Source: Thioclava sp. GXIMD2076
GTDB taxonomy: Bacteria > Pseudomonadota > Alphaproteobacteria > Rhodobacterales > Rhodobacteraceae
Assembly (NCBI RefSeq): GCF_037949795.1
Contig: NZ_CP149932.1
Location: forward strand, 1,911,001 to 1,975,000
Reading direction: 5' to 3'
Length of the DNA: 64,000 nt
Shown here: piece by piece, positions 27,367 to 37,405 of the stretch
Numbering within the stretch: the first letter of the stretch is position 1
How the letters are laid out: each line of letters begins with the position of its first letter
Program-made: the position numbers and the translations under genes
The notes under the pieces: model-generated
Database searches by the model: none
The model's input: only the letters and a program-made list of their open reading frames with translations
Told to the model about the DNA's origin: nothing

Positions 27367-28494
27367 ATGCGCGCTGAGACGCAGAACATCGTTGAACAGA
27401 TCAAGAAATCGCTCGAGCTTCTGGGCCAGCGGATGGACCTCGAGACGGCGCCGCACCGGATCGAGGAATTCAACGCCATGATCGAGGACCCGACGCTGTG
27501 GGATGATCAGGCGCGCGCGCAGAAGCTGATGCGTGACCGTCAGGCGCTGCTGGACAAATACGAGACCTATCAGCGCATCAAGCAGGAGCTCGAGGACAAT
27601 ATCGAGCTGATCGAGCTGGGCGAGATGGAAGATGACGCTGATGTCATCACCGAGGCGGAGACTGCGCTGAAGGCCCTCAAAGAAGACGCTGCCGCCAAGG
27701 AGCTGGAAGCGCTTCTCAATGGCGAAGCCGATAGCAACGATACCTATCTCGAGGTCCATTCGGGCGCGGGCGGGACCGAGAGCTGTGACTGGGCCTCGAT
27801 CCTTGCGCGGATGTATGTCCGCTGGGCCGAGAAAAAGGGCTACGAGGTCGAGCTGGAATCCGAGACCGCGGGCGAGGAGGCGGGCATCAAATCCGCCACC
27901 TACAAGATCACCGGTCCCAATGCCTATGGCTGGCTGAAATCGGAATCCGGCGTGCACCGGTTGGTCCGCATCTCGCCTTACGACTCGGCAGCGCGTCGCC
28001 ATACCTCGTTCAGCTCGGTCTGGGTCTATCCGGTGGTCGATGACAATATCGAGATCGAGATCAATCCTTCTGATATCCGTATCGATACCTATCGGTCATC
28101 GGGGGCGGGCGGCCAGCACGTCAACACCACCGACTCCGCCGTGCGGATCACCCACTTGCCGACCAATATCGTGGTGACCTCCTCGATGAAGTCGCAGCAC
28201 CAGAACCGCGAGATCGCGATGAATGCGTTGAAATCGCGTCTCTACCAGATGGAGCTCGACAAGCGGAACGCCGCGATCAACGAGGCCCACGAGAACAAGG
28301 GCGAGGCCGGCTGGGGCAACCAGATCCGCTCCTATGTGCTGCAGCCCTACCAGATGGTGAAAGACCTTCGCACCGGCTACGAGACCTCTGACAGCCAGGG
28401 TGTTCTGGATGGCGATCTGGACGGTCTCATGGCGGCGACGCTTGCGATGGGCGTTGAGGGCAAATCCCGCGCGGATGCGCAATCGGCGGATTGA
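27367..28494 (+). CDS. prfB: Peptide chain release factor 2
   Basis: 375 residues in one uninterrupted frame: there is no programmed +1 frameshift or in-frame early UGA, unlike E. coli prfB. The GGQ motif that triggers peptidyl-tRNA hydrolysis is in [12 protein letters not shown]. The stop-codon-recognition loop reads [13 protein letters not shown], so the tripeptide is SPY rather than the E. coli SPF. It terminates translation at UGA and UAA in the cytoplasm. Its N-terminal helical domain and length are normal. A strong terminator follows. Confidence 0.97.
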   Translation: MRAETQNIVEQIKKSLELLGQRMDLETAPHRIEEFNAMIEDPTLWDDQARAQKLMRDRQALLDKYETYQRIKQELEDNIELIELGEMEDDADVITEAETALKALKEDAAAKELEALLNGEADSNDTYLEVHSGAGGTESCDWASILARMYVRWAEKKGYEVELESETAGEEAGIKSATYKITGPNAYGWLKSESGVHRLVRISPYDSAARRHTSFSSVWVYPVVDDNIEIEINPSDIRIDTYRSSGAGGQHVNTTDSAVRITHLPTNIVVTSSMKSQHQNREIAMNALKSRLYQMELDKRNAAINEAHENKGEAGWGNQIRSYVLQPYQMVKDLRTGYETSDSQGVLDGDLDGLMAATLAMGVEGKSRADAQSAD

Positions 28495-28534
28495 TCCACG
28501 GGCGTTTCCGCGAATCTCTGCTGACAGATTGAGC

Positions 28535-28564
28535 AAAAGGGGAGGGCGAAGGCTCTCCCCTTTT
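28535..28564 (+). terminator. Terminator after prfB
   Basis: AAAAGGGGAG (28535-28544) pairs with CTCCCCTTTT (28555-28564) around a 10-nt loop, ending in the U-tract. Confidence 0.9.
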
Positions 28565-28732
28565 CCAATTTGATGAATGAAAACTGAATATATCTGATCT
28601 AATTGCGCAGTTTTTTACTGCAAGAGCGAGATGTGATCGCTGAACGGATTGATTTTCTTAGGCCGATGGAGGAAATTGTAAACACTAAATGACTGCCTAC
28701 AGGGCCCTTTAACGGGAAATTTAGGAGGCTTC
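28565..28732. other. AT-rich promoter region before the P-loop gene
   Basis: 168 bp with no ORF. It contains GCAGT-TTTTT-ACTGC (28607-28621) and a 13-mer, GAGCGAGATGTGA (28624-28636), identical to one at 24576-24588 upstream of mrcA. The ribosome-binding site AGGAGG for the next gene is at its end. Confidence 0.4.
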
Positions 28733-29284
28733 ATGACGCAACGAATTTATATTACAGGGGCTGCCGGCGCCGGTTCTACCTCCCTCGGCAAGCAGCTCTC
28801 CAAAACGCTTCAGATACCCTATATCGATACCGATGATTGCTATTGGGCCGAGACCGATATTCCCTTCACCCGTAAGCGCTGCGTAAGCGAGCGGTGCGAT
28901 CTGATACGTGAAGCACAAGGGGACGCGGGCTGGGTGCTGGCGGGGGCCTGCGATGGCTGGGGGGACGAAATCCTCTCACAGGCCGATCTTGTGATCTTCC
29001 TGCGCACACCTACGCCCTTGCGACTGACACGGCTGCGCAAACGCGAGGTGCTGCGCTATGGCACCCGTGTGGCACCGGGAGGCGATATGGAGCAGATCTA
29101 CCGCAAATTCCTGAACTGGGCTGCCAGCTACGACGACCCCTATTTCTGTGGCCGGTCGCTGAACCGCCATCGCGAGTGGCTGAAGAGCCAGCCGGCTCCG
29201 GTTCTGGAGCTGTCGGGGGGGCGGGCGATCACCGATCTCGAGAATACCGTCCTCGCCGAGCTGGGGCATCTGGTCGCTGCGTAA
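28733..29284 (+). CDS. P-loop nucleotide kinase-like protein lacking the Walker A lysine
   Basis: 183 residues with an AGGAGG ribosome-binding site. The fold and order resemble adenylate/shikimate-kinase-like proteins: a beta strand and P-loop at the N-terminus, then YIDTDDCYW, an LADLVIFLRTP-like Walker B region and Arg-rich lid-like RLTRLRKREVLRYG. The P-loop reads GAAGAGST (9-16): the expected invariant Lys is Ser15. Relatives with GxxGxGTS/T-type loops are known, so this may be a lineage feature rather than decay. Catalytic activity and substrate are uncertain. Encoded alone, with its own promoter region. Confidence 0.78.
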   Translation: MTQRIYITGAAGAGSTSLGKQLSKTLQIPYIDTDDCYWAETDIPFTRKRCVSERCDLIREAQGDAGWVLAGACDGWGDEILSQADLVIFLRTPTPLRLTRLRKREVLRYGTRVAPGGDMEQIYRKFLNWAASYDDPYFCGRSLNRHREWLKSQPAPVLELSGGRAITDLENTVLAELGHLVAA

Positions 29285-29338
29285 GCATCAGGGAACTCCT
29301 TGTCCGCTCCGGCGTAGGGAATGGAAAGGAGATGCCCA

Positions 29339-30073
29339 ATGGATTTCAAAGATAAAGTGATCTGGCTTGTCGGCGCCAGCTCGGGGATCGGCGAGGCGCT
29401 TGCGGTCGAGCTGGCTGCGAGCGGGGCACGGCTGATCCTGTCGGCGCGCTCCGAAGAGCCGTTGCGCAATCTACAGGATCGGCTGGGACCCGCCCATCGC
29501 GTCCTGACGGTCGATCTGTCGGAGCGGGCGAGCCTAGACGCGGCGGTGGCCGAGATCGGGCAGGGGCAGCTCGACGGCATGATCACCACGGCGGCGCTCT
29601 ATGATCCGGGACTGGTGCGCGAGATCGACTGGGAGAAGGCCGAGGCGCTTTTGCGGGTGAACCTCTTGGGCACATTGAGCTTTGCACAGGCGGCGCCGGT
29701 TGTGCTGCGGCAGGGCGGGCAACTGGCGATCTTCGGCTCGGTCGCAGGCTATTTTGGGCTTCCGAAAGGCCAGTTCTACTCGGCGACCAAGGCGGGCGTC
29801 ATCAATCTGGTGGAATCCCTGAGGGTGGAATACGCGCCCGACATCGATGTGCGCCTTGTCTCGCCCGGCTTCGTGAACACGCGGCTCACGCAGAAGAACC
29901 AGTTCGACATGCCCTTCATTATCGAGCCGGAGGAGGCGGCGAAGGCCGTGGCCGATGGGTTGGCGGGCGACGGGTTCGAGACCCATTTCCCCAAGAAGCT
30001 GACATTGGGGCTGAAGCTCCTGCAACGCTTGCCCTATGCACTATCGCTGCGCCTGACGAAACGTCTGTTGTAA
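29339..30073 (+). CDS. Short-chain dehydrogenase/reductase
   Basis: 244 residues from ATG 29339 (AAGGAG 7 bp upstream). The cofactor motif is GASSGIGEA, with an Arg after the second strand (SARSEE) that favours NADP(H). The catalytic Ser is in FGSVAGYFG and the YxxxK motif is YSATK. The usual NNAG motif reads TTAALYD, an unusual variant. PGFVNTRLT follows the active site. Classical SDR length; the substrate is unknown. It is 54 bp downstream of the P-loop gene and may share its transcript. A strong terminator follows. Confidence 0.9.
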   Translation: MDFKDKVIWLVGASSGIGEALAVELAASGARLILSARSEEPLRNLQDRLGPAHRVLTVDLSERASLDAAVAEIGQGQLDGMITTAALYDPGLVREIDWEKAEALLRVNLLGTLSFAQAAPVVLRQGGQLAIFGSVAGYFGLPKGQFYSATKAGVINLVESLRVEYAPDIDVRLVSPGFVNTRLTQKNQFDMPFIIEPEEAAKAVADGLAGDGFETHFPKKLTLGLKLLQRLPYALSLRLTKRLL

Positions 30074-30076
30074 TGT

Positions 30077-30105
30077 AAAAAGGGCGGCCCGTTGGCCGCC
30101 CTTTT
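30077..30105. terminator. Bidirectional terminator between SDR and bactofilin genes
   Basis: An A-run, GGGCGGCC (30082-30089), a 4-nt loop, GGCCGCCC (30094-30101) and a T-run. It serves both convergent transcripts. Confidence 0.92.
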
Positions 30106-30126
30106 CACTAATCCTCTCGCGAGAAA

Positions 30127-30627
30127 TCAGTCTTCGCTTGCAGCCACCGGCGGGGCAAGTTTGGGCGTGGTCTCGCCAGTCTGCAGCGGGTCTTCCTGAC
30201 GCTGAACGGAGCCCTCGAAATGCGCACCGGATTCGATCGCGATGGTCTTGTGGATGATGTCGCCTTCGACCTTGGCAGTCGAGGTCAGACGCACCTTCAG
30301 GCCGCGCACGCGACCGATCACACGACCGTTGACCACGATATCGTCGGCCACGATCTCGCCACGGATGGTCGCGGTCTCGCCCACCGTCAGCAGATGCGCG
30401 CGGATGTCGCCTTCGACAACGCCCTCGACCTGCACATCACCCGTGGTGCGGATATTGCCGGTGATGGTCAAGTCCGAAGACAGAACCGATGCGCCGGGTT
30501 TCGCGCGGGCCGGCCCCGACGAGGGAGCGAATTCGCTGCGCGACGGCGGCATGCCGGTGTCGGGCTTGCTGATTTCGGTGTCTCCGGATTTGGAACCGGG
30601 CTCGTGGATTTTGCTTTTAGAAAACAT
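30127..30627 (-). CDS. Bactofilin-family cytoskeletal protein
   Basis: 166 residues. A polar Pro/Ser-rich N-terminus (about 1-45) precedes a right-handed beta-helix core (about 48-140) with repeating short hydrophobic rungs such as ITGNIRTTGDVQVEG and VVEGDIRA, the hallmark of bactofilins. A Pro-rich tail follows. Bactofilins polymerise without nucleotide and organise cell-wall enzymes at the membrane. Its start overlaps the end of the M23 peptidase gene by 11 bp, so the two are translationally coupled; a bactofilin-M23 pairing shapes peptidoglycan in several bacteria. Confidence 0.94.
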   Translation of the reverse strand: MFSKSKIHEPGSKSGDTEISKPDTGMPPSRSEFAPSSGPARAKPGASVLSSDLTITGNIRTTGDVQVEGVVEGDIRAHLLTVGETATIRGEIVADDIVVNGRVIGRVRGLKVRLTSTAKVEGDIIHKTIAIESGAHFEGSVQRQEDPLQTGETTPKLAPPVAASED

Positions 30628-31927
30628 TCTTGGCAGCCTTGATGAAGGTCATCGGATCGACGGGCTTTCCGCCGAGCCGGATTTCATAATGCAGATGCGG
30701 TCCGGTCGACCGACCAGTATTACCCGTATCACCGATCCAGTCACCTTGCGAGACCTTTTGGCCTTTTTTCACACGGCGTTTTGACAAATGCCCGTATACG
30801 GTCGAAACACCGAATTCGTGCTGGATTTTTATGACGTTGCCGTAGCCGTGCTCGACCTCGGAGGCGATCACGACGCCATCGGCAGGGGCCAGCACATGGT
30901 TGCCGACCGGCAGGGCCATATCGACGCCCGCGTGCAACCGGCCCCAGCGGTAGCCATAGGGCGAGGAGTAGCGGAATTGCGATTTCAGCGGCAGCTGGAA
31001 GGGCAGTTTGTCGGCGGCGATGCGATACATATTGATCTCATCGAGCTTCTTGAGGATCGAGGCTGCGCGCTTGTCATCCTCGGTCAGGGCTGCCGGGCTC
31101 TTGGAGGACATGGTCACGCCCAAAGGCCCGCCGCTCCCCGAATAGCCCTTGCGGATCTCGGCAAGGATCTTGTCGGTATTCAGACCCGCCTGTTTGAACA
31201 TCTTGTCGAACGGTGCCATCGAGATCGTCACGGCATCCTCGAGCGTCGAGAAGATCTGGTCGTTGCGCTGCTCCAGCTGGCGCTTCGACAGGGCCAGCTG
31301 CTCGGTCTCCTGCCGTGCGGCCTGCGCCTCTTTGGTGGCATCGTCCCGCTCGGTGGCGACATCGCCCAGAGCGTTCGAGAGCATCTTCACCGTCTCGGAC
31401 ATATCAGCGGTGCGGGCGGCGGGGTTGACGCTGCCGTCACTACCGGTCTGGAGGCCCGCCAGCTCGTCCTTGGCGGCATCGCGCTCATTCATTACACGGC
31501 GCAGGGTCTGCTGGACCACATGCAGGCCGGTTTCCAGTTCGCGCCGGTGCTCTTCGGACTGCAGGAGCGCCGATTGCATCTGGCTCACCTGACCCAGCGC
31601 CGTCTGGAACCGTTCCTGCGCGGCCAGCGCCTCGGAGGCGCGGCTGTCACGTTCGGAGGACAGGCTGTCGAGGCGGTCCTCGAAGGCTTTCTGCGAGATG
31701 GCCGCCTGCTGCTCGGACGAGCCTTCCGAGATATTGTCGATGAACAGGAGCGAGGTGGCCACGATGGACCAGCCAAACAGGACCGTGCCCACTGCCAGAA
31801 CCGATGCCTGTGTCAGGGGGCGCAACCGCAGGAAACGGGTCGAGTCGTCCGACTTCATGAAAAGGCGCTGCTCCGGAAGGAAACGCTCCAGCGCAGAATT
31901 GGTTCGATCCAGTAGACGTCGGGGCAA
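30617..31927 (-). CDS. Membrane-anchored M23 peptidoglycan endopeptidase with coiled coil
   Basis: 436 residues from TTG 31927 with AGGA upstream; ATG 31858 would still retain all domains. A transmembrane helix at about 43-63 places the rest in the periplasm. A long coiled coil runs about 70-235. The C-terminal LytM/M23 domain has its zinc ligands: HAGVD, and HLHYEI in GNTGRSTGPHLHYEIR, plus the conserved GYRWGRLH entry. It probably cleaves peptide cross-links, or activates other hydrolases through its coiled coil. Both zinc-ligand motifs are present, so it looks active. It is followed by the overlapping bactofilin gene. Confidence 0.93.
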   Translation of the reverse strand: MPRRLLDRTNSALERFLPEQRLFMKSDDSTRFLRLRPLTQASVLAVGTVLFGWSIVATSLLFIDNISEGSSEQQAAISQKAFEDRLDSLSSERDSRASEALAAQERFQTALGQVSQMQSALLQSEEHRRELETGLHVVQQTLRRVMNERDAAKDELAGLQTGSDGSVNPAARTADMSETVKMLSNALGDVATERDDATKEAQAARQETEQLALSKRQLEQRNDQIFSTLEDAVTISMAPFDKMFKQAGLNTDKILAEIRKGYSGSGGPLGVTMSSKSPAALTEDDKRAASILKKLDEINMYRIAADKLPFQLPLKSQFRYSSPYGYRWGRLHAGVDMALPVGNHVLAPADGVVIASEVEHGYGNVIKIQHEFGVSTVYGHLSKRRVKKGQKVSQGDWIGDTGNTGRSTGPHLHYEIRLGGKPVDPMTFIKAAKNVF

Positions 31928-32155
31928 AGGGGCTGTCCTGCTCTTCGATATGGGCCTGTCCGTCTGGCGGATGTGGCCGATTTGTCACCTGTGCGACTTC
32001 ATTGATGTGGCGCTATTGCGCGCGGCTGGAAAGGGATTACCAACCGCGCACCCCCCGTGACAACCTGATTCCTTGTCGCACCGGCGCCGTTTGGCGGCAC
32101 AATCCTTCACATCAGCGAAAACTCGCCGAGAGCGGGGCGATGATAATTAACGGAT

Positions 32156-32632
32156 TCAGGCCAGTTCTTTAGCTTTTGCCAGAACCTCTGCCGCATGGCC
32201 CGCCACCTTGACCTTCGGCCAATGCGCGGCAACCGTGCCGTCGCGGTCGATCAGGAAGGTCGAACGGGTGATGCCCATATAGGTCTTGCCATACATGGAT
32301 TTTTCCGCCCACACGCCATAATCCTCACAGGTCTGCCCTTCGGCATCCGACAGCAGGATGACGTTCAGATCATGTTTGGCGCAGAAATTCTCGTGTTTCT
32401 TGAGGCTGTCCTTGGACACGCCGAGCACCACGGTATCGGCACTTGCGAAATCTTCCGACAGTCGCGTGAACTCTAGCGCCTCGGTCGTGCAGCCGGGCGT
32501 ATTGTCCTTGGGGTAGAAATACAAAACCACCTTGCGGCCGCGCAGTGCGCTCAGGCTCAGCTCGGTTTCGCTGCCGCCATTTTCTGTGCGCGGCAGGGTG
32601 AATTCGGGCGCCAACTCGCCGATAGTCGCCAT
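32156..32632 (-). CDS. bcp: Thioredoxin-dependent thiol peroxidase Bcp/PrxQ
   Basis: 158 residues. The peroxidatic Cys is C48 in YPKDNTPGCTTEAL. The C+5 resolving Cys of E. coli Bcp is absent. Instead C84 in NFCAKHDL lies 36 residues on, the spacing used by the C47-C83 type of PrxQ, so an atypical two-Cys mechanism is likely. It reduces hydrogen peroxide and organic hydroperoxides using thioredoxin. No OxyR-type site is evident. Divergent from the YhdP-like gene. Confidence 0.95.
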   Translation of the reverse strand: MATIGELAPEFTLPRTENGGSETELSLSALRGRKVVLYFYPKDNTPGCTTEALEFTRLSEDFASADTVVLGVSKDSLKKHENFCAKHDLNVILLSDAEGQTCEDYGVWAEKSMYGKTYMGITRSTFLIDRDGTVAAHWPKVKVAGHAAEVLAKAKELA

Positions 32633-32869
32633 TTTCTATCCTTTTGCTTGTCTCTAAGCCCAAACACGGCCTAGATGATTTCCGGACGAACTCTATCTGT
32701 CAGCCCGTGGGAGGCAAGAGCCTCTTTCGCGGATTGGTCCCGTTTTCCGGTTATGGCTGGCGGTGAGGGATGGGGTTGGCCGAAAACAGGTCGGCACCCG
32801 CCGTCCGGCATAGGAGCGGCCCGCAAGGGCTATTGCGTGAAGGCGGTCAGGCCGCAACAGGACAGGCGC

Positions 32870-35800
32870 GTGAGCATAGAGAGTTCCGATCTTCCGAAGA
32901 CGGCCGAGGCCGGTCAGTCACCGCCGCCCAAGCGGCGCCCGCTGCGCAGGGCACTTTTGTGGCTATTGGCGCTGGTGACCATTCCTGTTGTGAGCCTCTT
33001 CGTGGTTCTGGTCTGGGCGGCGCTCACCCATCATCCGATGCGGGTGCCTGCCAGCGTGACCGCCAAGATCGAGACGCGCGTCAATCAGGCGCTCGGGGCG
33101 ACATTGCAGGCGCGGTTCTCGGGCGGGATCGATCTGGTGATCGCAAGCGGGCTGCGCCCGCAGGTGCAGCTGAATTCGGTGCAGCTGCTCACCCCCTCGG
33201 GGCGGCCCATCGCCGTGCTGCCCGAGGTGCAGGCCGCCGTGATGCCCACGCCCCTCCTGCAGCGCCGGATCGCACTGTCCTCGGTCACGTTGAAGGGGGC
33301 GGCCATCGCGATGCGCCGTCTTGCCGACGGCTCTTTCGATATCAATCTCGGGCAGGGCGAGATGCAGCATTTCGAGATCGACAGCCTGTCCGATGTCACC
33401 GATGCGATCGAGGCGGCCTTTGCCACACCCGTGCTGCGCGATCTGTCCGAGGTCCGCGCCGATACCATCGATATCCGGCTCGATGATGAACGTCTGGGCC
33501 GTGTCTGGCGGGTCTCGAACGGCCAGTTCCGCCTGACACAGGAAGCCGACCGCATCTCCGCCAGCCTGTCGCTGAATGTTGGCGACCAGAACGACCGGCC
33601 TGCGCAGCTGGCCCTGGGCGCTACGACCTACAAGAACTCCCCGCGCGCGCAATTCGGCGCGGCAGTCACCGGTGTGCCGGCGCGGGATCTGGCGGTGCAA
33701 TCACCCGCGCTGGCGGGGCTGTCGGTGCTTGATGCGCCGATCTCGGGGTCGCTGCAAAGCTCGATAGACGATCAGGGTGTTGTCTCGGGGATGGTGGCCA
33801 AGCTTGATATCGGGGCGGGGGCGCTGAGCCCTGTGGAAGGCTCGCAGCCGATCCCCTTCGAGAGTGCGGCGCTTGAGCTGCATTACGACCAGCAGGACCA
33901 GCGCATCGAGATGAGCCGTCTCGAGGTCCGCAGCGCTGCCGCCGCCGTTCAGGCCAACGGCTCGATCCTCTTGCGCGATTTCAGCAAGGGCCTGCCGCGC
34001 CAGATGCTGGCGCAAGTGGCGCTCGATGATCTGCAGCTCGATCCCGAGGGCGTGCTCGAGGAGCCCGCGCATTTCTCGGAAGGGGCCATTGACCTGCGTA
34101 TCGGTCTGGACCCGTTCCGCGTGGATATCGGACAGGCCCAGCTGATCGAGGACCGGACGCGCCTCTCTGCCAAGGGCAGGATCACCGCAAGCCCGCAGGG
34201 CTGGCAGGTCTCCCTCGATAGCGGGATCAGCCGGATTTCCTCGAAGGGCCTGCTGGCGCTCTGGCCGCCGAAACTGGTGGCGCATACCCGCACATGGGCC
34301 GAGGAGAATATCGCCGATGGCACGCTCTATAATGTGCGCGCGGCGATCCGTATCGCGCCCAGCCATGATCCGCGCATCGATCTGGGCTACGAGTTCAGCG
34401 GTGCCGATGTGCGCGCGGTCAAGACCTTGCCCCATATCGAGGACGGGCGCGGGTTTGCCAATCTAGATGGCAAGACCTATTCGATGATGGTCGAGGAGGG
34501 GCAGGTTACCGCCCCCAATGGCGGCCCGATCGAGGTGGCCGATACCACCCTGAAAGTGCCCGATATCAAACTCAAGCCCGCGCCGATGCAGGTCGATCTG
34601 GTGACCCGTTCGCCGATCCCCGCGGCGCTCTCGCTGATGGATGAGCCGCCCTTCAATTTCCTGTCGAAAGCGGGCAAGAGCACCGATATTGCCACCGGTT
34701 GGGCCGTGGCGCGCACGCATCTGGAGTTTCCGCTGGAGAAACATCTCGAGCCTGCCGATTTCAAATATGATGTGCGTGCGACGCTCACCGATGTCTATAG
34801 CGACAAGATCGTGCCCGGAAAGGTGCTGCGCTCGCGCGAGATGAAGCTGCTGGCCGATTCCGAGAACGGGTTGCGCATTGGCGGTCGCGGTCTGTTCCAG
34901 GACCAGAAATTCGATGCATGGTGGATCAAGAAGTTCAGCCCCGAGGAAGCGGGCCATTCGCAGGTTCAGGGCTATCTGAATATCACCCCCGACGGGCTGA
35001 AGGCTCTGGGCGTGGCTCTGCCCGACAATATCCTCTCGGGCGAGGGCTGGGCCGCGCTCGATCTGGATATGGTGACGGGCGATCCGGTGACCTATTCCAT
35101 CCGCAGCGACATGAAGGGGATCGGGCTCTCGATCCCGCAGATCGGCTGGAGCAAGGCGCAAGGCTCGTCGGGAAGTCTGGCGATCAGCGGCGCGCTGACC
35201 CAGCCGGTCAAGGTGGATCGCATCGCTCTCGATGTGCCGGGGCTCAAGGCCGCAGGCTCGGTCTCGCTGCGCGCCGATGGTCAGGGGCTGGAGCGAGCGC
35301 GGTTTGACGCTCTGTCGATCGGCGGCTGGTTCAACGGGGCGGCGGACCTGATCGGGCAGGGGCGCAACCTGCCGCCGAAAGTGGCCATCAGGGGCGGGCG
35401 GCTGACCCTGTCGGATCTGCCCAATAGTGCGGGCGGTGGGGGCGGCAGTTCGGGCACCACACCGCTTTCGGTGCGGCTCGACCGGCTTCTGGTGACCGAC
35501 GGGATCGAACTCACCGATCTGGTGGGGCAGTTCAACACCCGCGCAGGCTTCAACGGGACATTCGATGCGCGGCTGAACGGTGGCGCGGTGGTGTCCGGCG
35601 CGGTCGGACCTTCGGCCTCGGGCCGTCCCGCCGTGCGGGTCGAGACCCGTGATGCGGGCGGTGTGCTGGCCTCGGCGAAACTCTTCGACAATGCCCGCGA
35701 CGGGCAGATGACCCTGAACCTCTCGCCAACCGGCGACCGGAGCTATCAGGGCCAGTTACGCGTCAGAAATCTCAAGATCATCAAGGCGCCGGTACTGGCC

Positions 35801-36199
35801 TCCATGCTGTCGGCGGCCTCTATCGTGGGCCTTCTCGAGCAGCTCAACGGCGACGGGATCGTGTTCAACAACGCCTCCGCCGATTTCAAGCTGACGCCCA
35901 AAGGCGTGTCGATCAGCGAAGGCCGCGCCACGGGGGCCTCGATGGGGGTCACGCTCAACGGCAATTACTTCACCCAGTCCGGCGTCTTCGATATGGAAGG
36001 GGTGATCTCTCCGCTTTACATCGTCAACGGGATAGGCCAGATCCTGAGCCGACGCGGAGAAGGCCTGTTCGGCTTCACCTATACATTGCGGGGATCGAAG
36101 ACCGCGCCCAAAGTTTCGATCAACCCGCTTTCCATCTTCACGCCGGGGATGTTCCGCGACCTGTTCCGGAGCGATCCGCCCGCGCTGAGCACAGAATAA
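32870..36199 (+). CDS. YhdP/AsmA-like envelope protein (DUF3971 type)
   Basis: About 1109 residues from GTG 32870 (AGGAC upstream); an in-frame GTG at 32837 is also possible. A short basic N-terminus and one transmembrane helix (about 25-50, [24 protein letters not shown]) anchor it in the inner membrane. The remainder is long, repetitive beta-strand-rich sequence typical of AsmA-like/YhdP proteins, ending in an AsmA-like C-terminal region ([29 protein letters not shown]). E. coli YhdP, TamB and YdbH help move phospholipid to the outer membrane; a similar role is inferred. queA begins 4 bp after its stop, suggesting one operon. Confidence 0.88.
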   Translation: MSIESSDLPKTAEAGQSPPPKRRPLRRALLWLLALVTIPVVSLFVVLVWAALTHHPMRVPASVTAKIETRVNQALGATLQARFSGGIDLVIASGLRPQVQLNSVQLLTPSGRPIAVLPEVQAAVMPTPLLQRRIALSSVTLKGAAIAMRRLADGSFDINLGQGEMQHFEIDSLSDVTDAIEAAFATPVLRDLSEVRADTIDIRLDDERLGRVWRVSNGQFRLTQEADRISASLSLNVGDQNDRPAQLALGATTYKNSPRAQFGAAVTGVPARDLAVQSPALAGLSVLDAPISGSLQSSIDDQGVVSGMVAKLDIGAGALSPVEGSQPIPFESAALELHYDQQDQRIEMSRLEVRSAAAAVQANGSILLRDFSKGLPRQMLAQVALDDLQLDPEGVLEEPAHFSEGAIDLRIGLDPFRVDIGQAQLIEDRTRLSAKGRITASPQGWQVSLDSGISRISSKGLLALWPPKLVAHTRTWAEENIADGTLYNVRAAIRIAPSHDPRIDLGYEFSGADVRAVKTLPHIEDGRGFANLDGKTYSMMVEEGQVTAPNGGPIEVADTTLKVPDIKLKPAPMQVDLVTRSPIPAALSLMDEPPFNFLSKAGKSTDIATGWAVARTHLEFPLEKHLEPADFKYDVRATLTDVYSDKIVPGKVLRSREMKLLADSENGLRIGGRGLFQDQKFDAWWIKKFSPEEAGHSQVQGYLNITPDGLKALGVALPDNILSGEGWAALDLDMVTGDPVTYSIRSDMKGIGLSIPQIGWSKAQGSSGSLAISGALTQPVKVDRIALDVPGLKAAGSVSLRADGQGLERARFDALSIGGWFNGAADLIGQGRNLPPKVAIRGGRLTLSDLPNSAGGGGGSSGTTPLSVRLDRLLVTDGIELTDLVGQFNTRAGFNGTFDARLNGGAVVSGAVGPSASGRPAVRVETRDAGGVLASAKLFDNARDGQMTLNLSPTGDRSYQGQLRVRNLKIIKAPVLASMLSAASIVGLLEQLNGDGIVFNNASADFKLTPKGVSISEGRATGASMGVTLNGNYFTQSGVFDMEGVISPLYIVNGIGQILSRRGEGLFGFTYTLRGSKTAPKVSINPLSIFTPGMFRDLFRSDPPALSTE

Positions 36200-36203
36200 G
36201 ACG

Positions 36204-37256
36204 ATGATGCATCTTTCGGATTTCGACTTCGACCTGCCCGAGGGCCTGATTGCCACACGGCCCGCCCGCCCGCGCGATGCGGCAAAACTGTTATTGGCCC
36301 AAGGCGGCGGGATCCGCGACCTGCATGTGCGCGATCTGGTCGATGTGTTCCAGAAGGGCGACAGGCTGGTTCTCAATAACACCAAGGTAATCCCCGCGCG
36401 GCTTTCGGGCACGCGCACACGCCAGTCCGCGCAGGGCGAGGTGACGGCCAATGTGAAAGTGACCCTTCTCGAGCCGCGTGCCGATGGTGCATGGGAGGCG
36501 CTGGCCAAACCGCTGCGCAAGGTGAAAGAGGGCGAGGTGATCCGCTTCTCCGCCGATCTCTCGGCCGAGGTGGTGGAGATGACCGAGAGCCGCTTGGCCG
36601 TGCGGTTCAACCTGTCGGGCGAGGATTTCGACGCGGCACTGGCCGAGGCGGGCGCGATGCCGCTGCCGCCCTATATCGCGGCGCTGCGCAAGCCCGATGC
36701 GCAGGACAAGGATGATTACCAGACCGTCTTTGCCCGCCATTCGGGGGCCGTGGCCGCGCCCACCGCGAGTCTGCATTTCACCCGCGAGCTTCTGGAGGCG
36801 CTCCATGCCAAGGGCGTGGAGTTCACCGAAGTCACGCTGCATGTGGGGGCGGGCACCTTCCTGCCGGTGAAGGTCGATGATGTGACCACCCACAAGATGC
36901 ATAGCGAATGGGGCGAGATTACCGCCCAGGCTGCCGCCGAGATCGCCGCCACCAAAGCCGCGGGCGGGCGGGTCATTCCGGTGGGCACCACGGCGCTGCG
37001 CCTGATTGAATCGGCCGCACGCGGGACAGGGGCCATCGCGCCTTTCCGTGGCACCACCGATATCTTCATCTATCCCGGTTTCACATTCGCCGTGACCGAT
37101 GCGCTGATGACAAATTTCCACCTGCCCAAATCGACGCTGATGATGCTGGTTTCGGCGCTGATGGGCCCCGAACGTATCCGCGAGATCTATGCTCATGCGG
37201 TGGCGAATAACTACCGGTTCTTCTCCTATGGCGACAGCTCGCTTCTGATCCCTTGA
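36204..37256 (+). CDS. queA: S-adenosylmethionine:tRNA ribosyltransferase-isomerase QueA
   Basis: 350 residues, full length. Family motifs include [65 protein letters not shown] and the C-terminal [16 protein letters not shown]. It transfers the ribosyl part of SAM to preQ1 in tRNA to make epoxyqueuosine in the cytoplasm. The tgt gene, often adjacent, is not seen here. An ATG three bases later (36207) is an equal alternative start. Confidence 0.97.
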   Translation: MMHLSDFDFDLPEGLIATRPARPRDAAKLLLAQGGGIRDLHVRDLVDVFQKGDRLVLNNTKVIPARLSGTRTRQSAQGEVTANVKVTLLEPRADGAWEALAKPLRKVKEGEVIRFSADLSAEVVEMTESRLAVRFNLSGEDFDAALAEAGAMPLPPYIAALRKPDAQDKDDYQTVFARHSGAVAAPTASLHFTRELLEALHAKGVEFTEVTLHVGAGTFLPVKVDDVTTHKMHSEWGEITAQAAAEIAATKAAGGRVIPVGTTALRLIESAARGTGAIAPFRGTTDIFIYPGFTFAVTDALMTNFHLPKSTLMMLVSALMGPERIREIYAHAVANNYRFFSYGDSSLLIP

Positions 37257-37405
37257 CCCTTTAGTCAAACTTGCACCGAAAATGGGCAGACTAAGCTGGA
37301 CAGTGAGGACCATGAGGGCTAGCTGACCGCCAAGCGGGGATGTTTGATTCTCGACATGGATGTCGGCTTTGTGCCACGGTTCGGGCACAGGATTGGGAGC
37401 TTTCG

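Noticed and set aside
27367..27470. Programmed frameshift in prfB
   Set aside because: The gene is one continuous frame with no internal UGA near codon 25.
25176..27479. A 767-codon open frame antisense to mrcA
   Set aside because: It mirrors mrcA in another frame, is rich in His/Arg as GC-rich antisense frames are, has no domain, and mrcA is unambiguous.
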